From contig CP051238.1 in the NCBI GenBank assembly GCA_017794925.1, positions 2,370,178 through 2,434,177 on the forward strand: DNA of 64,000 nt, given 5' to 3'. The position numbers and the translations under genes were made by a program. Below, piece after piece: positions 37,165-46,438 of the stretch (position 1 is its first letter; the number at the start of each line of letters is the position of its first letter). Source of the DNA: Aestuariibacter sp. (GTDB taxonomy: Bacteria > Pseudomonadota > Gammaproteobacteria > Enterobacterales > Alteromonadaceae). The notes beneath the pieces are model-generated. The model ran no database searches, was not told the DNA's origin, and saw only the letters and a program-made list of their open reading frames with translations.

Positions 37165-38553
37165 ATGAAAATCAGACGTTTTTTTGGCAAAGACATGCGC
37201 GAAGCGCTGAATCAGGTAAAGCACGAGTTGGGTGCAGATGCTGTCATTATGTCAAATCGCAAGGTGGCAGACGGTATTGAACTGGTCGCTGCGTACGATA
37301 AAGAGCCGGCAGCAAAGTTATCTATGCAGAGCAATAAGGCTCAGCATGGAAAAACGGCGCAGCCTGGCGAAAAACCACTCCCCACACTGAGTGAAATCAT
37401 TGGTGATGATGGCCCGGACAGTTTACGTGAGTTGCTGGAAAAACAATCGGGCAAACAACAGGCTCAGTCGATCGCTAAAGCGTTGCAAACCAAGGTACCT
37501 TCTCAGTCACCGGCACCACAACAAGCGGCACGACCTCAGCCTTCCGCTTCGCCAGAACCGTCGTTCGGCGGTTTTGATGATGACTTCGATATGCCTGCCC
37601 ATCAGGTTGCGTCACCAGATGCGCCGCGAGGTGGACTGGAAGATATTCGGGCAGAACTGGCCTCTTTGCGCAATGTCTTACAATTTCAATTAGCCGATAT
37701 GCAGCAACAGCACCAGTCGCGAATGAAGCCTCAGCAACGTTTTCTGAATCAACAAATGATTGATATGGGCATATCCGCACCACTGGCTCGTCAATTGGTA
37801 AGTTATGCTCCAGCGCAGGCCAATGAGCGGGAATCCTGGTTATACCTGTTAAAACTTCTGTCTAATCGCCTGATGACTAACGACGATGATATCTTATCTC
37901 AAAAAGGTGTTGTTGCGTTGGTAGGACCTACCGGAACGGGTAAAACCACCACCATTGCCAAACTTGCTGCCAAATACGCGCAAAAGTACGGTGCAGACCA
38001 GGTTGCGTTAATTACCATCGATACTTATCGGATTGCAGCTTATGAACAGTTAGCGACCTATGGCAAAATAATTGGCTGCCCCGTGCGCAAGGCCCAATCG
38101 GGTGAGCAGTTGGCTGATTTACTGTTCCAATTCCGTGGAAAACGCCTCGTATTGGTTGATACAGCGGGGTTCAGTCAGCGCGATAGCCGCTTAATCAGTC
38201 AGTTAGCAACGTTCCAGCAGGCTGGCGGTCAGACAATTAAAAATTATTTAGTTGTGCAGGGCAATACGCAACAGGCTACACTAAAGCATATTATTGGTGC
38301 TTACAGCAGCATTGATATAAAAGGTTGCATCATCACGAAGTTAGATGAGTGCTATAGTTTAGGAGAGGTAATAAGCAGCGTAATTGAAGCTCAGCTTCCT
38401 GTGAGTTACGTAGCGGATGGACAGCAGGTGCCAGAAGATATTCATGTGGCAAATGCAAAATCTATAATCTCTTTAGCAGCAAAGCTTTATAAAAAGTATG
38501 GATTGAATCATACTAGTGGGAATACAGCAGTAAATTCAGCACAGGCAGTATGA
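37165..38553 (+). CDS. flhF: flagellar number/placement GTPase FlhF
   Basis: A 462-residue SRP-type GTPase that sets the polar site of flagellum assembly. The N-terminus (MKIRRFFGKDMREALNQVK) is typical; a Gln/Pro-rich linker follows. GTPase motifs include the P-loop GPTGTGKT (254-261), DTYRIAAYEQL, LVDTAGFSQRD and TKLDE. Its stop overlaps the flhG ATG by four bases, as usual for this pair. Confidence 0.94.
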   Translation: MKIRRFFGKDMREALNQVKHELGADAVIMSNRKVADGIELVAAYDKEPAAKLSMQSNKAQHGKTAQPGEKPLPTLSEIIGDDGPDSLRELLEKQSGKQQAQSIAKALQTKVPSQSPAPQQAARPQPSASPEPSFGGFDDDFDMPAHQVASPDAPRGGLEDIRAELASLRNVLQFQLADMQQQHQSRMKPQQRFLNQQMIDMGISAPLARQLVSYAPAQANERESWLYLLKLLSNRLMTNDDDILSQKGVVALVGPTGTGKTTTIAKLAAKYAQKYGADQVALITIDTYRIAAYEQLATYGKIIGCPVRKAQSGEQLADLLFQFRGKRLVLVDTAGFSQRDSRLISQLATFQQAGGQTIKNYLVVQGNTQQATLKHIIGAYSSIDIKGCIITKLDECYSLGEVISSVIEAQLPVSYVADGQQVPEDIHVANAKSIISLAAKLYKKYGLNHTSGNTAVNSAQAV

Positions 38554-39410
38554 TTGAAGACCAAGCGAGTAGCTTAAGAAAGATGAATCAATCTCGATTA
38601 ATCAAAGTTATCGCCGTGACCGGCGGTAAAGGTGGCGTAGGGAAAACCAACATTACCCTGAATACCGCTATAGCAATGGCGAAGCAGGGTAAACGTGTGA
38701 TGGTGTTGGATGCCGACCTTGGCCTGGCAAACGTAGACGTTATGTTGGGTTTGAGGGTGGAAAAAAACCTGTCCCATGTGTTGTCTGGTGAATGTACGCT
38801 GGATGAGGTGTTGGTTACCGGGCCTCATGGCATAAAAATCGCGCCTGCAACGTCAGGCACACAATCAATGACTGAATTGTCGCCTACGCAACACGCCGGT
38901 TTAATCCGCGCGTTTAGTGAATTGCGCTCACAGGTTGACGTATTGATTGTGGATACCGCCGCCGGTATCTCTGATATGGTACTGAGCTTTGCCCGGGCCT
39001 CTCAGGATATTCTGGTTGTAGTATGTGATGAGCCGACCTCTCTGACGGATGCATACGCCTTAATTAAAATTCTGAATCGTGATTACGGCGTATTCCGCTT
39101 TAAGATCGTTGCCAATATGGTTCGCGATGTGCGGGAAGGTCAGGAATTATTTAGTAAATTATCGAAAGTTACCGGGCGTTTTCTTGATGTTGCATTAGAA
39201 TTAGTGGCGACGGTGCCGTTTGACGAAAATATTCGTCGTGCAGTTCGCAAACAAAGCGCCATTGTCGATGCGTTTCCGGCATCGCCGGCAGCAGTAGCAA
39301 TTAGCCAGTTAGCAAGCAAAGCCGGAAGTTGGCCGATTCCCGCGCAACCGGGTGGCCATTTAGAGTTTTTTGTGGAACAACTGGTTGCAGGTAAGGTGGC
39401 AGGAAACTGA
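38550..39410 (+). CDS. flhG: flagellar number regulator FlhG/FleN (MinD-like ATPase)
   Basis: A 286-residue ParA/MinD-family ATPase with the deviant Walker motif KGGVGKT starting at Lys27 and VLDADLGLANVDVMLGL. It restrains flagellar number by acting on FlhF and, in several relatives, on the sigma-54 activator FlrA/FleQ. The start overlaps flhF (ATGA). fliA follows after two bases. Confidence 0.93.
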   Translation: MIEDQASSLRKMNQSRLIKVIAVTGGKGGVGKTNITLNTAIAMAKQGKRVMVLDADLGLANVDVMLGLRVEKNLSHVLSGECTLDEVLVTGPHGIKIAPATSGTQSMTELSPTQHAGLIRAFSELRSQVDVLIVDTAAGISDMVLSFARASQDILVVVCDEPTSLTDAYALIKILNRDYGVFRFKIVANMVRDVREGQELFSKLSKVTGRFLDVALELVATVPFDENIRRAVRKQSAIVDAFPASPAAVAISQLASKAGSWPIPAQPGGHLEFFVEQLVAGKVAGN

Positions 39411-39412
39411 GT

Positions 39413-40141
39413 GTGAATAGCAGAGCAGCAGCGTATCAACAACAAATAGATAAAGCGCAGCTGGTTGAGCGACACGCTTCATTAGTTAAACGTATCGCCC
39501 ATCACTTAATGGCGCGCTTGCCATCCAGTGTAATTGTTGATGACTTAATACAGGCCGGTATGATAGGTCTGTTGGAAGCCGCCAAAAATTTTGACGGTAG
39601 CAAAGGCGCAAGTTTTGAAACCTTTGCAGGAATTCGAATTCGTGGAGCGATGCTCGACGAAATCAGAAAAGGTGACTGGACGCCGCGTTCAGTTCACAAA
39701 AATGGCCGGGCAATATCAGATGCGATAGCCCAGGTTGAGAGAGAAACAGGCCGAGATGCCCGTGATGTAGACATTGCAGAAAAACTGAATGTAACATTAG
39801 CTGAGTACCATCAGATGCTTTCCGAAGTAAATGCGGGCAAACTGGTTGGTATTGAAGATTTGGGTGTGTCGGAAGACGTGATAACCACGGAAGATACACG
39901 TGGTACTGATTCGCCATTAGATGATTTAATGCAAGGCGCATTTCAAAAAGCGCTGGCGCATGCTATTACTACATTACCAGAACGTGAAGCCATCGTTCTC
40001 GCTCTTTACTACGACGAAGAACTGAACCTGCGAGAAATAGGGGAAGTCCTTGAAGTCAGTGAGTCCAGAGTGAGCCAGATTCACAGTCAGGCAATGTTAA
40101 AATTAAAAGCTCGTATGAAGTCCTGGCGGACTGGTGAGTAA
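39413..40141 (+). CDS. fliA: flagellar sigma factor FliA (sigma-28)
   Basis: A 242-residue sigma factor read from a GTG two bases after flhG. Region 2 shows HLMARLPSSVIVDDLIQAGMI and the -10-recognition stretch FETFAGIRIRGAMLDEIRKGD; region 4 has EVLEVSESRVSQIHSQAMLKL. It drives late flagellar and chemotaxis genes. No recognisable sigma-28 site was found in front of cheY. Confidence 0.94.
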   Translation: MNSRAAAYQQQIDKAQLVERHASLVKRIAHHLMARLPSSVIVDDLIQAGMIGLLEAAKNFDGSKGASFETFAGIRIRGAMLDEIRKGDWTPRSVHKNGRAISDAIAQVERETGRDARDVDIAEKLNVTLAEYHQMLSEVNAGKLVGIEDLGVSEDVITTEDTRGTDSPLDDLMQGAFQKALAHAITTLPEREAIVLALYYDEELNLREIGEVLEVSESRVSQIHSQAMLKLKARMKSWRTGE

Positions 40142-40200
40142 CATCTATACGGATTCGTATAACTATACTAACAATATGACTATCCTCACTGGAGGCAATT

Positions 40201-40584
40201 TTGGATAAGAATATGAAAATTCTTGTTGTAGACGATTTCTCTACAATGAGACGTATTATCAAAAACTTACTCAAAGACCTGGGCTTTTCCAATATTCAGG
40301 AAGCCGATGATGGCAGCACGGCATTGCCAATGTTGCAGCAGGGCGATTTTGATTTCGTCGTTACTGACTGGAACATGCCGGGTATGCAGGGAATTGATTT
40401 GTTACGCGCCATTCGCGCCGATGACAAACTGAAGCACCTACCAGTGCTTATGGTTACTGCTGAAGCGAAAAAAGAACAAATTGTTGCGGCTGCACAAGCT
40501 GGTGTTAACGGTTATGTCGTTAAACCTTTCACTGCTGCAACATTAAAAGAAAAACTAGAAAAGATCTTTGAACGCTTAGGTTAA
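40201..40584 (+). CDS. cheY: chemotaxis response regulator CheY
   Basis: A 127-residue single-domain receiver. Asp56 in [12 protein letters not shown] is the phosphorylation site; the acidic DD at 11-12, the Thr in PVLMVTAE and the Lys of YVVKPF complete the active site. The start is a TTG at 40201 with GGAGG five bases upstream; the first ATG (40213) is too far from that site and would remove residues MDKN common to relatives. Phospho-CheY acts on FliM. The gene opens the che group, 59 bases after fliA. Confidence 0.94.
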   Translation: MDKNMKILVVDDFSTMRRIIKNLLKDLGFSNIQEADDGSTALPMLQQGDFDFVVTDWNMPGMQGIDLLRAIRADDKLKHLPVLMVTAEAKKEQIVAAAQAGVNGYVVKPFTAATLKEKLEKIFERLG

Positions 40585-40619
40585 TCCAGTTAAGTGTTTA
40601 ACCGCCTGAGGATAACTGG

Positions 40620-41372
40620 ATGACAGAAAACCGAAAAGTTCCAATGACTCTGGAAGAAGCAAAGCAGTTGGTCGTATTTCTGGAGAATGGAGACGACGAA
40701 TCAGCCAATGCATTACTAGATGCCGTGGCAATGAAAGAGTCTGTCGAGTTATTTGCCGAAGTAGGCAAACTTACCCGCCAATTACATAATGCGCTTAACA
40801 ATTTTCAACTCGATGAGCGTATTGCCGGTCTTGCAAACGAAGACATCCCTGATGCGCAAAGTCGATTGACTTACGTTATTGAAGAAACTGAAAAAGCGGC
40901 TAATACTACAATGGACGCTGTAGAAAACAGTATGTCGATTGTTGAGACTATGAAGGCGCAAATCGATGGTGTGCTTCCGGAATGGAAGAAACTGATGAAC
41001 CGCGAGATGGAAGTCGGAGACTTTAAGTCGTTGTGCATGGATTTGGACAAGTTTTTGGAGCAATCCTCCGAGAGTGCAGAGCAAATGATGTCGCTGCTGA
41101 CTGAAGTGTTGATGGCTCAAGGTTATCAGGACCTGACCGGGCAGGTTATTCGCCGTGTCATCGATTTGGTGAAAGAGGTTGAAGACAGTCTGGTTCACAT
41201 GCTGACTATGTTTGGTGGTTCTGAAGTGACGAAAAACGTCAAAGCTTCTACTAAACAAGCCGATAAGGATGAAATCAAAGCCGAGGGACCAATTATTGAC
41301 GCGGAATCACGCGATGACGTGGTCTCTGGTCAGGATGATGTTGACGACCTTTTGTCCAGCTTAGGGTTCTAG
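40620..41372 (+). CDS. cheZ: CheY-P phosphatase CheZ
   Basis: A 250-residue helical protein. QGYQDLTGQVIRRV contains the Asp and catalytic Gln of the CheZ active site. The extreme C-terminus (QDDVDDLLSSLGF) matches the CheZ peptide that anchors CheY. An acidic, Lys-rich linker joins the two. It lies between cheY and cheA, with 12 bases to cheA. Confidence 0.94.
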   Translation: MTENRKVPMTLEEAKQLVVFLENGDDESANALLDAVAMKESVELFAEVGKLTRQLHNALNNFQLDERIAGLANEDIPDAQSRLTYVIEETEKAANTTMDAVENSMSIVETMKAQIDGVLPEWKKLMNREMEVGDFKSLCMDLDKFLEQSSESAEQMMSLLTEVLMAQGYQDLTGQVIRRVIDLVKEVEDSLVHMLTMFGGSEVTKNVKASTKQADKDEIKAEGPIIDAESRDDVVSGQDDVDDLLSSLGF

Positions 41373-41384
41373 GGGAGCGGGTAC

Positions 41385-43631
41385 ATGTCTTTTGATGTCG
41401 ATGAAGATATATTGCAGGATTTTCTGGTTGAAGCCGGTGAAATCCTCGAACAATTACAAGAGCAACTGGTAGATCTGGAGAACAACCCAGAAGATAAAGA
41501 TCTGCTTAACGCCATTTTCCGTGGTTATCACACGGTTAAAGGCGGTGCCGGATTCTTGTCACTAACCGAGTTAGTTGAAATTTGTCACGGCGCCGAGAAT
41601 GTATTTGACGTCATGAGAAATGGCCAGCGCTCACTTACACCTGAACTAATGGACGTTATTCTGCAGGCAACGGATGTCGTTGTGGAGATGTTCGAAAAGG
41701 TCAAGTTGCGCGAGCCTCTGGAACCTGCTGATGCCAATCTGGTTGATATTCTGCACAAGTTAAGTCGTCCGGAGACAGCAGACGAAAATATTTTTGACGG
41801 TGCTCCAGCGCCTGCGCCCGCGGCTGAAGAAGTCGTCGAGGAAACGTTTGAGTTGGAAGAAGAGCCGGTAGCGGCAGGTGTTTCCGCTGGTGATACATCC
41901 GGCCTTATTGACGATATCACTGAAGACGAATTTGAAGCACTGCTGGATGAGCTTCACGGAACGGGCGGCGCGCCAGGTAAGAAAGAAGCATCGCCTGCTC
42001 CGGTATCTGCACCCCCTGCATCGTCAGCCGCATCCGGCGATGAAGATATTACCGATGATGAATTTGAAGCTTTGCTGGATGAGTTACACGGCAAAGGGCA
42101 ATTTGGCGGTGAAAATGAAGCGGCCAGCGAGCCTCCAGCTGCGCCAGCACCTGCACCGTCAACGGCAAGTGATGACGAGATCACTGATGACGAATTTGAA
42201 GCGTTGCTGGACCAGCTCCATGGTCAGGGTAAAGGTCCGGGTGAAGCAAAATCTGAAGAACCTGTTAAACCTGCAGCTTCTGAAAAGCCGCGGGTAAAAG
42301 TAGAAAACGAAAGTAAGCCGGAACCGGTTTCAAAAGCACCAGAGAAGCCTGTACAAGCGGCCAAGCCCGCAACACCACCAGCGGCTGCCGCCAAGCCAGC
42401 AGCAGCCCCCGTTGCTGCGAAGAAAGACGAGAAAAAAGCGACGCCAGCACCGCCTGCTGCTGAGACAACAGTGCGTGTTGATACCCGTCGTTTGGACCAA
42501 ATCATGAACATGGTCGGCGAATTGGTACTGGTCCGGAACCGACTACTAAGTCTGGGTATCAATATTAACGACGAGTCAATGTCAAAAGCCATTGCTAACC
42601 TCGACGTCGTGACGGGTGATTTGCAAGGCGCGGTCATGCAGACCCGCATGCAGCCTATTAAAAAGGTATTTGGTCGATTCCCTCGTGTTGTCAGGGATTT
42701 GGCACGAAGTCTGAAAAAAGAAATTACCCTTGAGCTGGAAGGTGAAGAAACCGACCTGGATAAAAACCTGGTAGAAGCACTTGCCGATCCATTGGTTCAC
42801 CTGGTCAGAAACTCGGTTGATCACGGTATTGAAATGCCGGACGACCGGGCTGCGGCCGGCAAACCTCGTATGGGTACCGTGAAGTTATCAGCTTCACAGG
42901 AAGGTGACCATATCCTGCTTGTCATTGAAGATGACGGTAAAGGCATGGACCCTGAAAAGCTTAAGGAAATTGCTATTTCTCGCGGCGTACTTGATGCAGA
43001 CGCTGCAGCCCGTATGTCTGACGTTGAAGCGTTTAATTTGATTTTTGCCCCAGGCTTTTCTACCAAAACTGAGATCAGTGATATCTCAGGTCGTGGTGTA
43101 GGCATGGACGTGGTTAAAACAAAAATTAACCAGTTGAACGGCTCCGTCAATATTGACTCACAGCTTGGGCGCGGTACTCGTCTTGAGATTAAAGTACCCC
43201 TAACGCTTGCGATTCTGCCTACGCTGATGATTGTCGTTGGTAAACAAACGTTTGCTTTGCCGCTTGGTGCAGTGAACGAAATCATTAATATGGACATCAA
43301 GAAAACCAATACGGTTGATGGCCAGCTCACTATGATCGTCCGCCAAAAGGCAATCCCACTGTTTTTCCTGGGGGAATGGTTGATTCGCGGTCCTAAGAAT
43401 ATTGACCGTCATAAAGGTCACGTAGTGGTCGTGCAAATAGGTACGCAGCAGGTGGGCTTTGTTGTCGATGCGCTGATTGGACAGGAAGAGGTTGTGATTA
43501 AGCCACTGGATGCCTTGCTACAAGGCACGCCTGGTATGGCTGGAGCTACGATTACGTCTGACGGTGGCATTGCATTGATACTGGATATTCCAAGCCTGTT
43601 GAAACGCTACGCGCGAAAAGCACTAAAATAA
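41385..43631 (+). CDS. cheA: chemotaxis histidine kinase CheA
   Basis: A 748-residue kinase. P1 (residues 1-105) carries the phosphorylated His49 (FRGYHTVKGGAGFLSL). Residues about 130-360 are an acidic, Pro/Ala-rich linker that shows no folded CheY-binding P2 domain; it holds three copies of an ITDDEFEALLDELHG-like motif. P3 dimerisation (TVRVDTRRLDQIMNMVGEL), P4 ATPase (HLVRNSVDHGIEMP and GRGVGMDVVKTKI) and the P5 CheW-like domain follow. The kinase feeds CheY and CheB encoded on either side. Confidence 0.95.
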   Translation: MSFDVDEDILQDFLVEAGEILEQLQEQLVDLENNPEDKDLLNAIFRGYHTVKGGAGFLSLTELVEICHGAENVFDVMRNGQRSLTPELMDVILQATDVVVEMFEKVKLREPLEPADANLVDILHKLSRPETADENIFDGAPAPAPAAEEVVEETFELEEEPVAAGVSAGDTSGLIDDITEDEFEALLDELHGTGGAPGKKEASPAPVSAPPASSAASGDEDITDDEFEALLDELHGKGQFGGENEAASEPPAAPAPAPSTASDDEITDDEFEALLDQLHGQGKGPGEAKSEEPVKPAASEKPRVKVENESKPEPVSKAPEKPVQAAKPATPPAAAAKPAAAPVAAKKDEKKATPAPPAAETTVRVDTRRLDQIMNMVGELVLVRNRLLSLGININDESMSKAIANLDVVTGDLQGAVMQTRMQPIKKVFGRFPRVVRDLARSLKKEITLELEGEETDLDKNLVEALADPLVHLVRNSVDHGIEMPDDRAAAGKPRMGTVKLSASQEGDHILLVIEDDGKGMDPEKLKEIAISRGVLDADAAARMSDVEAFNLIFAPGFSTKTEISDISGRGVGMDVVKTKINQLNGSVNIDSQLGRGTRLEIKVPLTLAILPTLMIVVGKQTFALPLGAVNEIINMDIKKTNTVDGQLTMIVRQKAIPLFFLGEWLIRGPKNIDRHKGHVVVVQIGTQQVGFVVDALIGQEEVVIKPLDALLQGTPGMAGATITSDGGIALILDIPSLLKRYARKALK
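41913..42224 (+). repeat. three-copy acidic motif inside cheA
   Basis: Copies at residues 177-192, 221-236 and 265-280 (bases 41913-41960, 42045-42092, 42177-42224) read DITEDEFEALLDELHG, DITDDEFEALLDELHG and EITDDEFEALLDQLHG. The spacing is exactly 44 residues or 132 bases each time, with Pro/Ala-rich filler between. The DE-hydrophobic-acid-ALL core resembles the FliM N-terminal peptide and the CheZ C-terminus. Confidence 0.9.
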
Positions 43632-43651
43632 TAACAGAGGAACCTTGCTAA

Positions 43652-44815
43652 ATGGCCTTCAAAGTCCTGGTGGTCGACGATTCGAGTTTTTATCGCCGCC
43701 GGGTTAAAGATATTCTGAATGAAGACCGTTCACTGGATGTGGTTGGCGAAGCTAGAGATGGACGCGAAGCAATTGAATTAATCAAAAAGCTGCGTCCTGA
43801 TGTCGTCACCATGGATGTCGAAATGCCTGTTATGGATGGCATATCCGCAGTGCGACGGATTATGGATGAATGTCCTGTTCCCGTAATCATGTTTTCATCA
43901 CTTACTCATCAGGGTGCCAAAGCGACGCTAGACGCCCTTGATGCGGGTGCGGTGGATTTTTTACCCAAACGTTTTGAAGAAATTGCGAAAGATCGCAGCG
44001 ATGCGGCGACGATTCTGCGTACCAAAGTGAGGCTGCTGGCGCGAAGGACACCGTTGTCAAATCTCCGCAGACCGTTAACCACACCGTCCAGTGGGACCGT
44101 GCGTCGAGCTCCGCCACCACCGCCGGCAAGACCGTTGCCCAGTAATGCGCCAAAAACGTCTTTTGTCAGAAGTTCATCACTGTTAACAGGTCGAACTGAA
44201 GCGGTTGAGCCTCAGATTGTTTCGCAAGTCCGACGCAGTGGTAAGCGGTATCGTTGTCTGGCGATTGGCGCCTCCACAGGAGGTCCTGTTGCATTGCAAA
44301 AAGTACTAAGTGCATTGCCAGAGGGATTCAGCTACCCGATATTTTTGGTTCAGCACATGCCCGGCACGTTTACAAAAGCGTTTGCAGAGCGACTGAATCA
44401 ACATTGTAAAATACGCGTCAAAGAAGCTGAACATGGCGATGTGGTGCAAAATGGTTGGGCTTATCTGGCGCCAGGCGGTAAGCAAATGACGGTGGATAAG
44501 TCAGCTGGACAACCTAAAATTGTAATAACAGAGTCTGATGCTTCAGATATTGGTTATAAGCCTAGTGTTGATACGACATTCAATAGTCTTTCAAAAATCT
44601 ATGGTGGCGACACGTTGGCGGTTATATTAACCGGTATGGGCGCAGATGGCCGGGAAGGTTGCAGAACACTAAAAGGGCTTGGAGCCAAAGTATGGGCTCA
44701 AGATCAGGCCAGCAGTGTTGTCTATGGCATGCCGCAGGCTGTGACCGTCGATAAGCTGGCGGAAATTAACATTAACATAGATGATATAGGTAGCTGCATT
44801 ATCACCGAGATGTAA
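43652..44815 (+). CDS. cheB: chemoreceptor methylesterase/deamidase CheB
   Basis: A 387-residue protein: an N-terminal receiver with phosphorylation site Asp55 (VTMDVEMPVMDG), a long Arg/Pro-rich linker (about 130-195) and a C-terminal methylesterase with Ser208 (GASTGGP), His235 (VQHMP) and Asp332 (GMGADGREG) as catalytic triad. It removes methyl groups from chemoreceptors in response to CheA. The linker is longer than in enterobacteria. Confidence 0.94.
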   Translation: MAFKVLVVDDSSFYRRRVKDILNEDRSLDVVGEARDGREAIELIKKLRPDVVTMDVEMPVMDGISAVRRIMDECPVPVIMFSSLTHQGAKATLDALDAGAVDFLPKRFEEIAKDRSDAATILRTKVRLLARRTPLSNLRRPLTTPSSGTVRRAPPPPPARPLPSNAPKTSFVRSSSLLTGRTEAVEPQIVSQVRRSGKRYRCLAIGASTGGPVALQKVLSALPEGFSYPIFLVQHMPGTFTKAFAERLNQHCKIRVKEAEHGDVVQNGWAYLAPGGKQMTVDKSAGQPKIVITESDASDIGYKPSVDTTFNSLSKIYGGDTLAVILTGMGADGREGCRTLKGLGAKVWAQDQASSVVYGMPQAVTVDKLAEININIDDIGSCIITEM

Positions 44816-44852
44816 CCGGTGAGCCAATATTAGCGCTGGTGGGAGAGTAGCA

Positions 44853-45623
44853 GTGAAAATCTGGACCATTGCCAACCAAAAAGGCGGGGTAGGGAAAACA
44901 ACCACAACCGTAACACTGGGAGGCTTACTGGCGAAGCAGGGCCACAATGTGTTGTTAGTGGATATGGACCCTCATGCGTCGCTAAGTTATTACTTTGGCA
45001 TTGATTCAGAAGAGCTTTCACATTCAATTTACGATATTTTTGCTAATCCTTCCGGTTTGAGCGACGATAAAGTCTTAGATTGTTTATGTTCCAGTAAACT
45101 GGACAGCTTGTTTATATTGCCATCTACCATGGCGCTGGCCACCCTTGACCGTTCCATGGGTAATCAAATGGGAATGGGGCTGGTACTAAAGAAAGCGTTG
45201 AAGCAGATTGAATCACAGTTTGATTATGTGTTGATTGACTGCCCGCCGGTACTGGGGGTGTTAATGGTCAATGCGCTGGCCGCATGTGAAAAGGTGGTGG
45301 TGCCGGTACAGACGGAGTTCCTGGCGTTGAAAGGCCTGGACAGAATGATGCACACCATGACCATCATGAGTAAAATGTTGGGGCGTGAATTTGACACAAT
45401 CATCGTCCCGACTATGTTTGACCGAAGAATCAACGCCGCCATTGCAGCGCATAAACAATTGTTATTAGATTATAAAGAACAAACATGGATGGGCATGATA
45501 CCGGTTGATACCCGGTTTAGGGATGCCAGCCAGATGCAAGCGCCAGCGTCGATAGTTTATCCAAAGGCTCGTGGCGTTTTTGCATACCAAAAGTTATTGA
45601 ATACATTGGACAGTGACGACTAA
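44853..45623 (+). CDS. parC: ParA-like ATPase ParC, polar chemotaxis array positioning
   Basis: A 256-residue ParA-family ATPase from a GTG start with GGGAGAG upstream. Walker A is KGGVGKTTT starting at Lys10; VLLVDMDPHASLSYYFG and YVLIDCPPVLGVLMVN follow. In Vibrio and related bacteria the ParA homologue encoded between cheB and the CheW-like parP directs chemotaxis arrays to the cell pole. The same order here (cheB-parC-parP-cheW) supports that role over chromosome partition; no parB is present. Confidence 0.85.
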   Translation: MKIWTIANQKGGVGKTTTTVTLGGLLAKQGHNVLLVDMDPHASLSYYFGIDSEELSHSIYDIFANPSGLSDDKVLDCLCSSKLDSLFILPSTMALATLDRSMGNQMGMGLVLKKALKQIESQFDYVLIDCPPVLGVLMVNALAACEKVVVPVQTEFLALKGLDRMMHTMTIMSKMLGREFDTIIVPTMFDRRINAAIAAHKQLLLDYKEQTWMGMIPVDTRFRDASQMQAPASIVYPKARGVFAYQKLLNTLDSDD

Positions 45624-45625
45624 CG

Positions 45626-46420
45626 ATGAGTAAAAATACGCCGTTTGCGAAAGAAGAGGTAATGGAAGAATACCTCAGCAGTTTACTGCGGGATGTAGAA
45701 GACCCCGCAGAAGCCACTGCGCGCACGGCTAAATTATTGGAACAGGCTACCGTTGATGTGCCGGATGTGCCGCCTGCAGATTTGCCTCCGGTTATTGAAA
45801 AACCGATAGCAGAAAAGCCTGTAGTCGAAAAACCGCGTGAACGTGTCGTTGCCAAAGTATCTAAGCCAGAAGATGACGTACTTAAGAAAGTCGAAGAACA
45901 CGTTGCTGCGCAACAAAAAGCAGATGTACCACCCAACGCACCGACGTTGCCGCTGGAAAGACGATTAGACGACAAGTTTCAGGCGCTGTTTTTTGAGGTT
46001 GCAGGACTAACACTGGCGGTGCCTTTGATTACATTGGGCGGTATTCATCAGTTGACCAAGCTTGGTCCGCTGTTTGGCAAGCCCAAATGGTTTATGGGTA
46101 TCATGCTGCATCGTGAAGAGAAATTAAGTGTTGTTGATACTGCGCAATGGGTCATGCCTGAAAAATACGATCAAAATCTGGCAGATCAGCTAAACTATCA
46201 ATATCTTATTATGTTAGGCGATAGTTCCTGGGGGCTCGCCAGCGAAAAATTAGTGAATACCGTTTCGTTAACCAAAGCCGACGTAAAATGGCGTGAAGCG
46301 TCAGGTAAGCGTCCGTGGTTAGCGGGCATGGTGAAAGATAAAATGTGTGCATTGCTAGACGTTGATGAGTTAATAGCAATGCTGAATAATGGCTTGGGCA
46401 GTAAAGACCAGGTGCCATAG
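45626..46420 (+). CDS. parP: ParP-like protein with C-terminal CheW domain
   Basis: A 264-residue protein. The first 120 residues are acidic and Pro/Val-rich with repeats like EKPIAEKPVVEKP; the C-terminal half is CheW-like (LFFEVAGLTLAVPL, LITLGGIHQLTKLGPLF). In Vibrio, ParP binds ParC and integrates into the array through CheA. It starts two bases after parC, so coupling is likely. Named by context and layout; sequence alone shows only the CheW-like part. Confidence 0.8.
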   Translation: MSKNTPFAKEEVMEEYLSSLLRDVEDPAEATARTAKLLEQATVDVPDVPPADLPPVIEKPIAEKPVVEKPRERVVAKVSKPEDDVLKKVEEHVAAQQKADVPPNAPTLPLERRLDDKFQALFFEVAGLTLAVPLITLGGIHQLTKLGPLFGKPKWFMGIMLHREEKLSVVDTAQWVMPEKYDQNLADQLNYQYLIMLGDSSWGLASEKLVNTVSLTKADVKWREASGKRPWLAGMVKDKMCALLDVDELIAMLNNGLGSKDQVP

Positions 46421-46438
46421 TCAATTGGAGCCAAGTAC

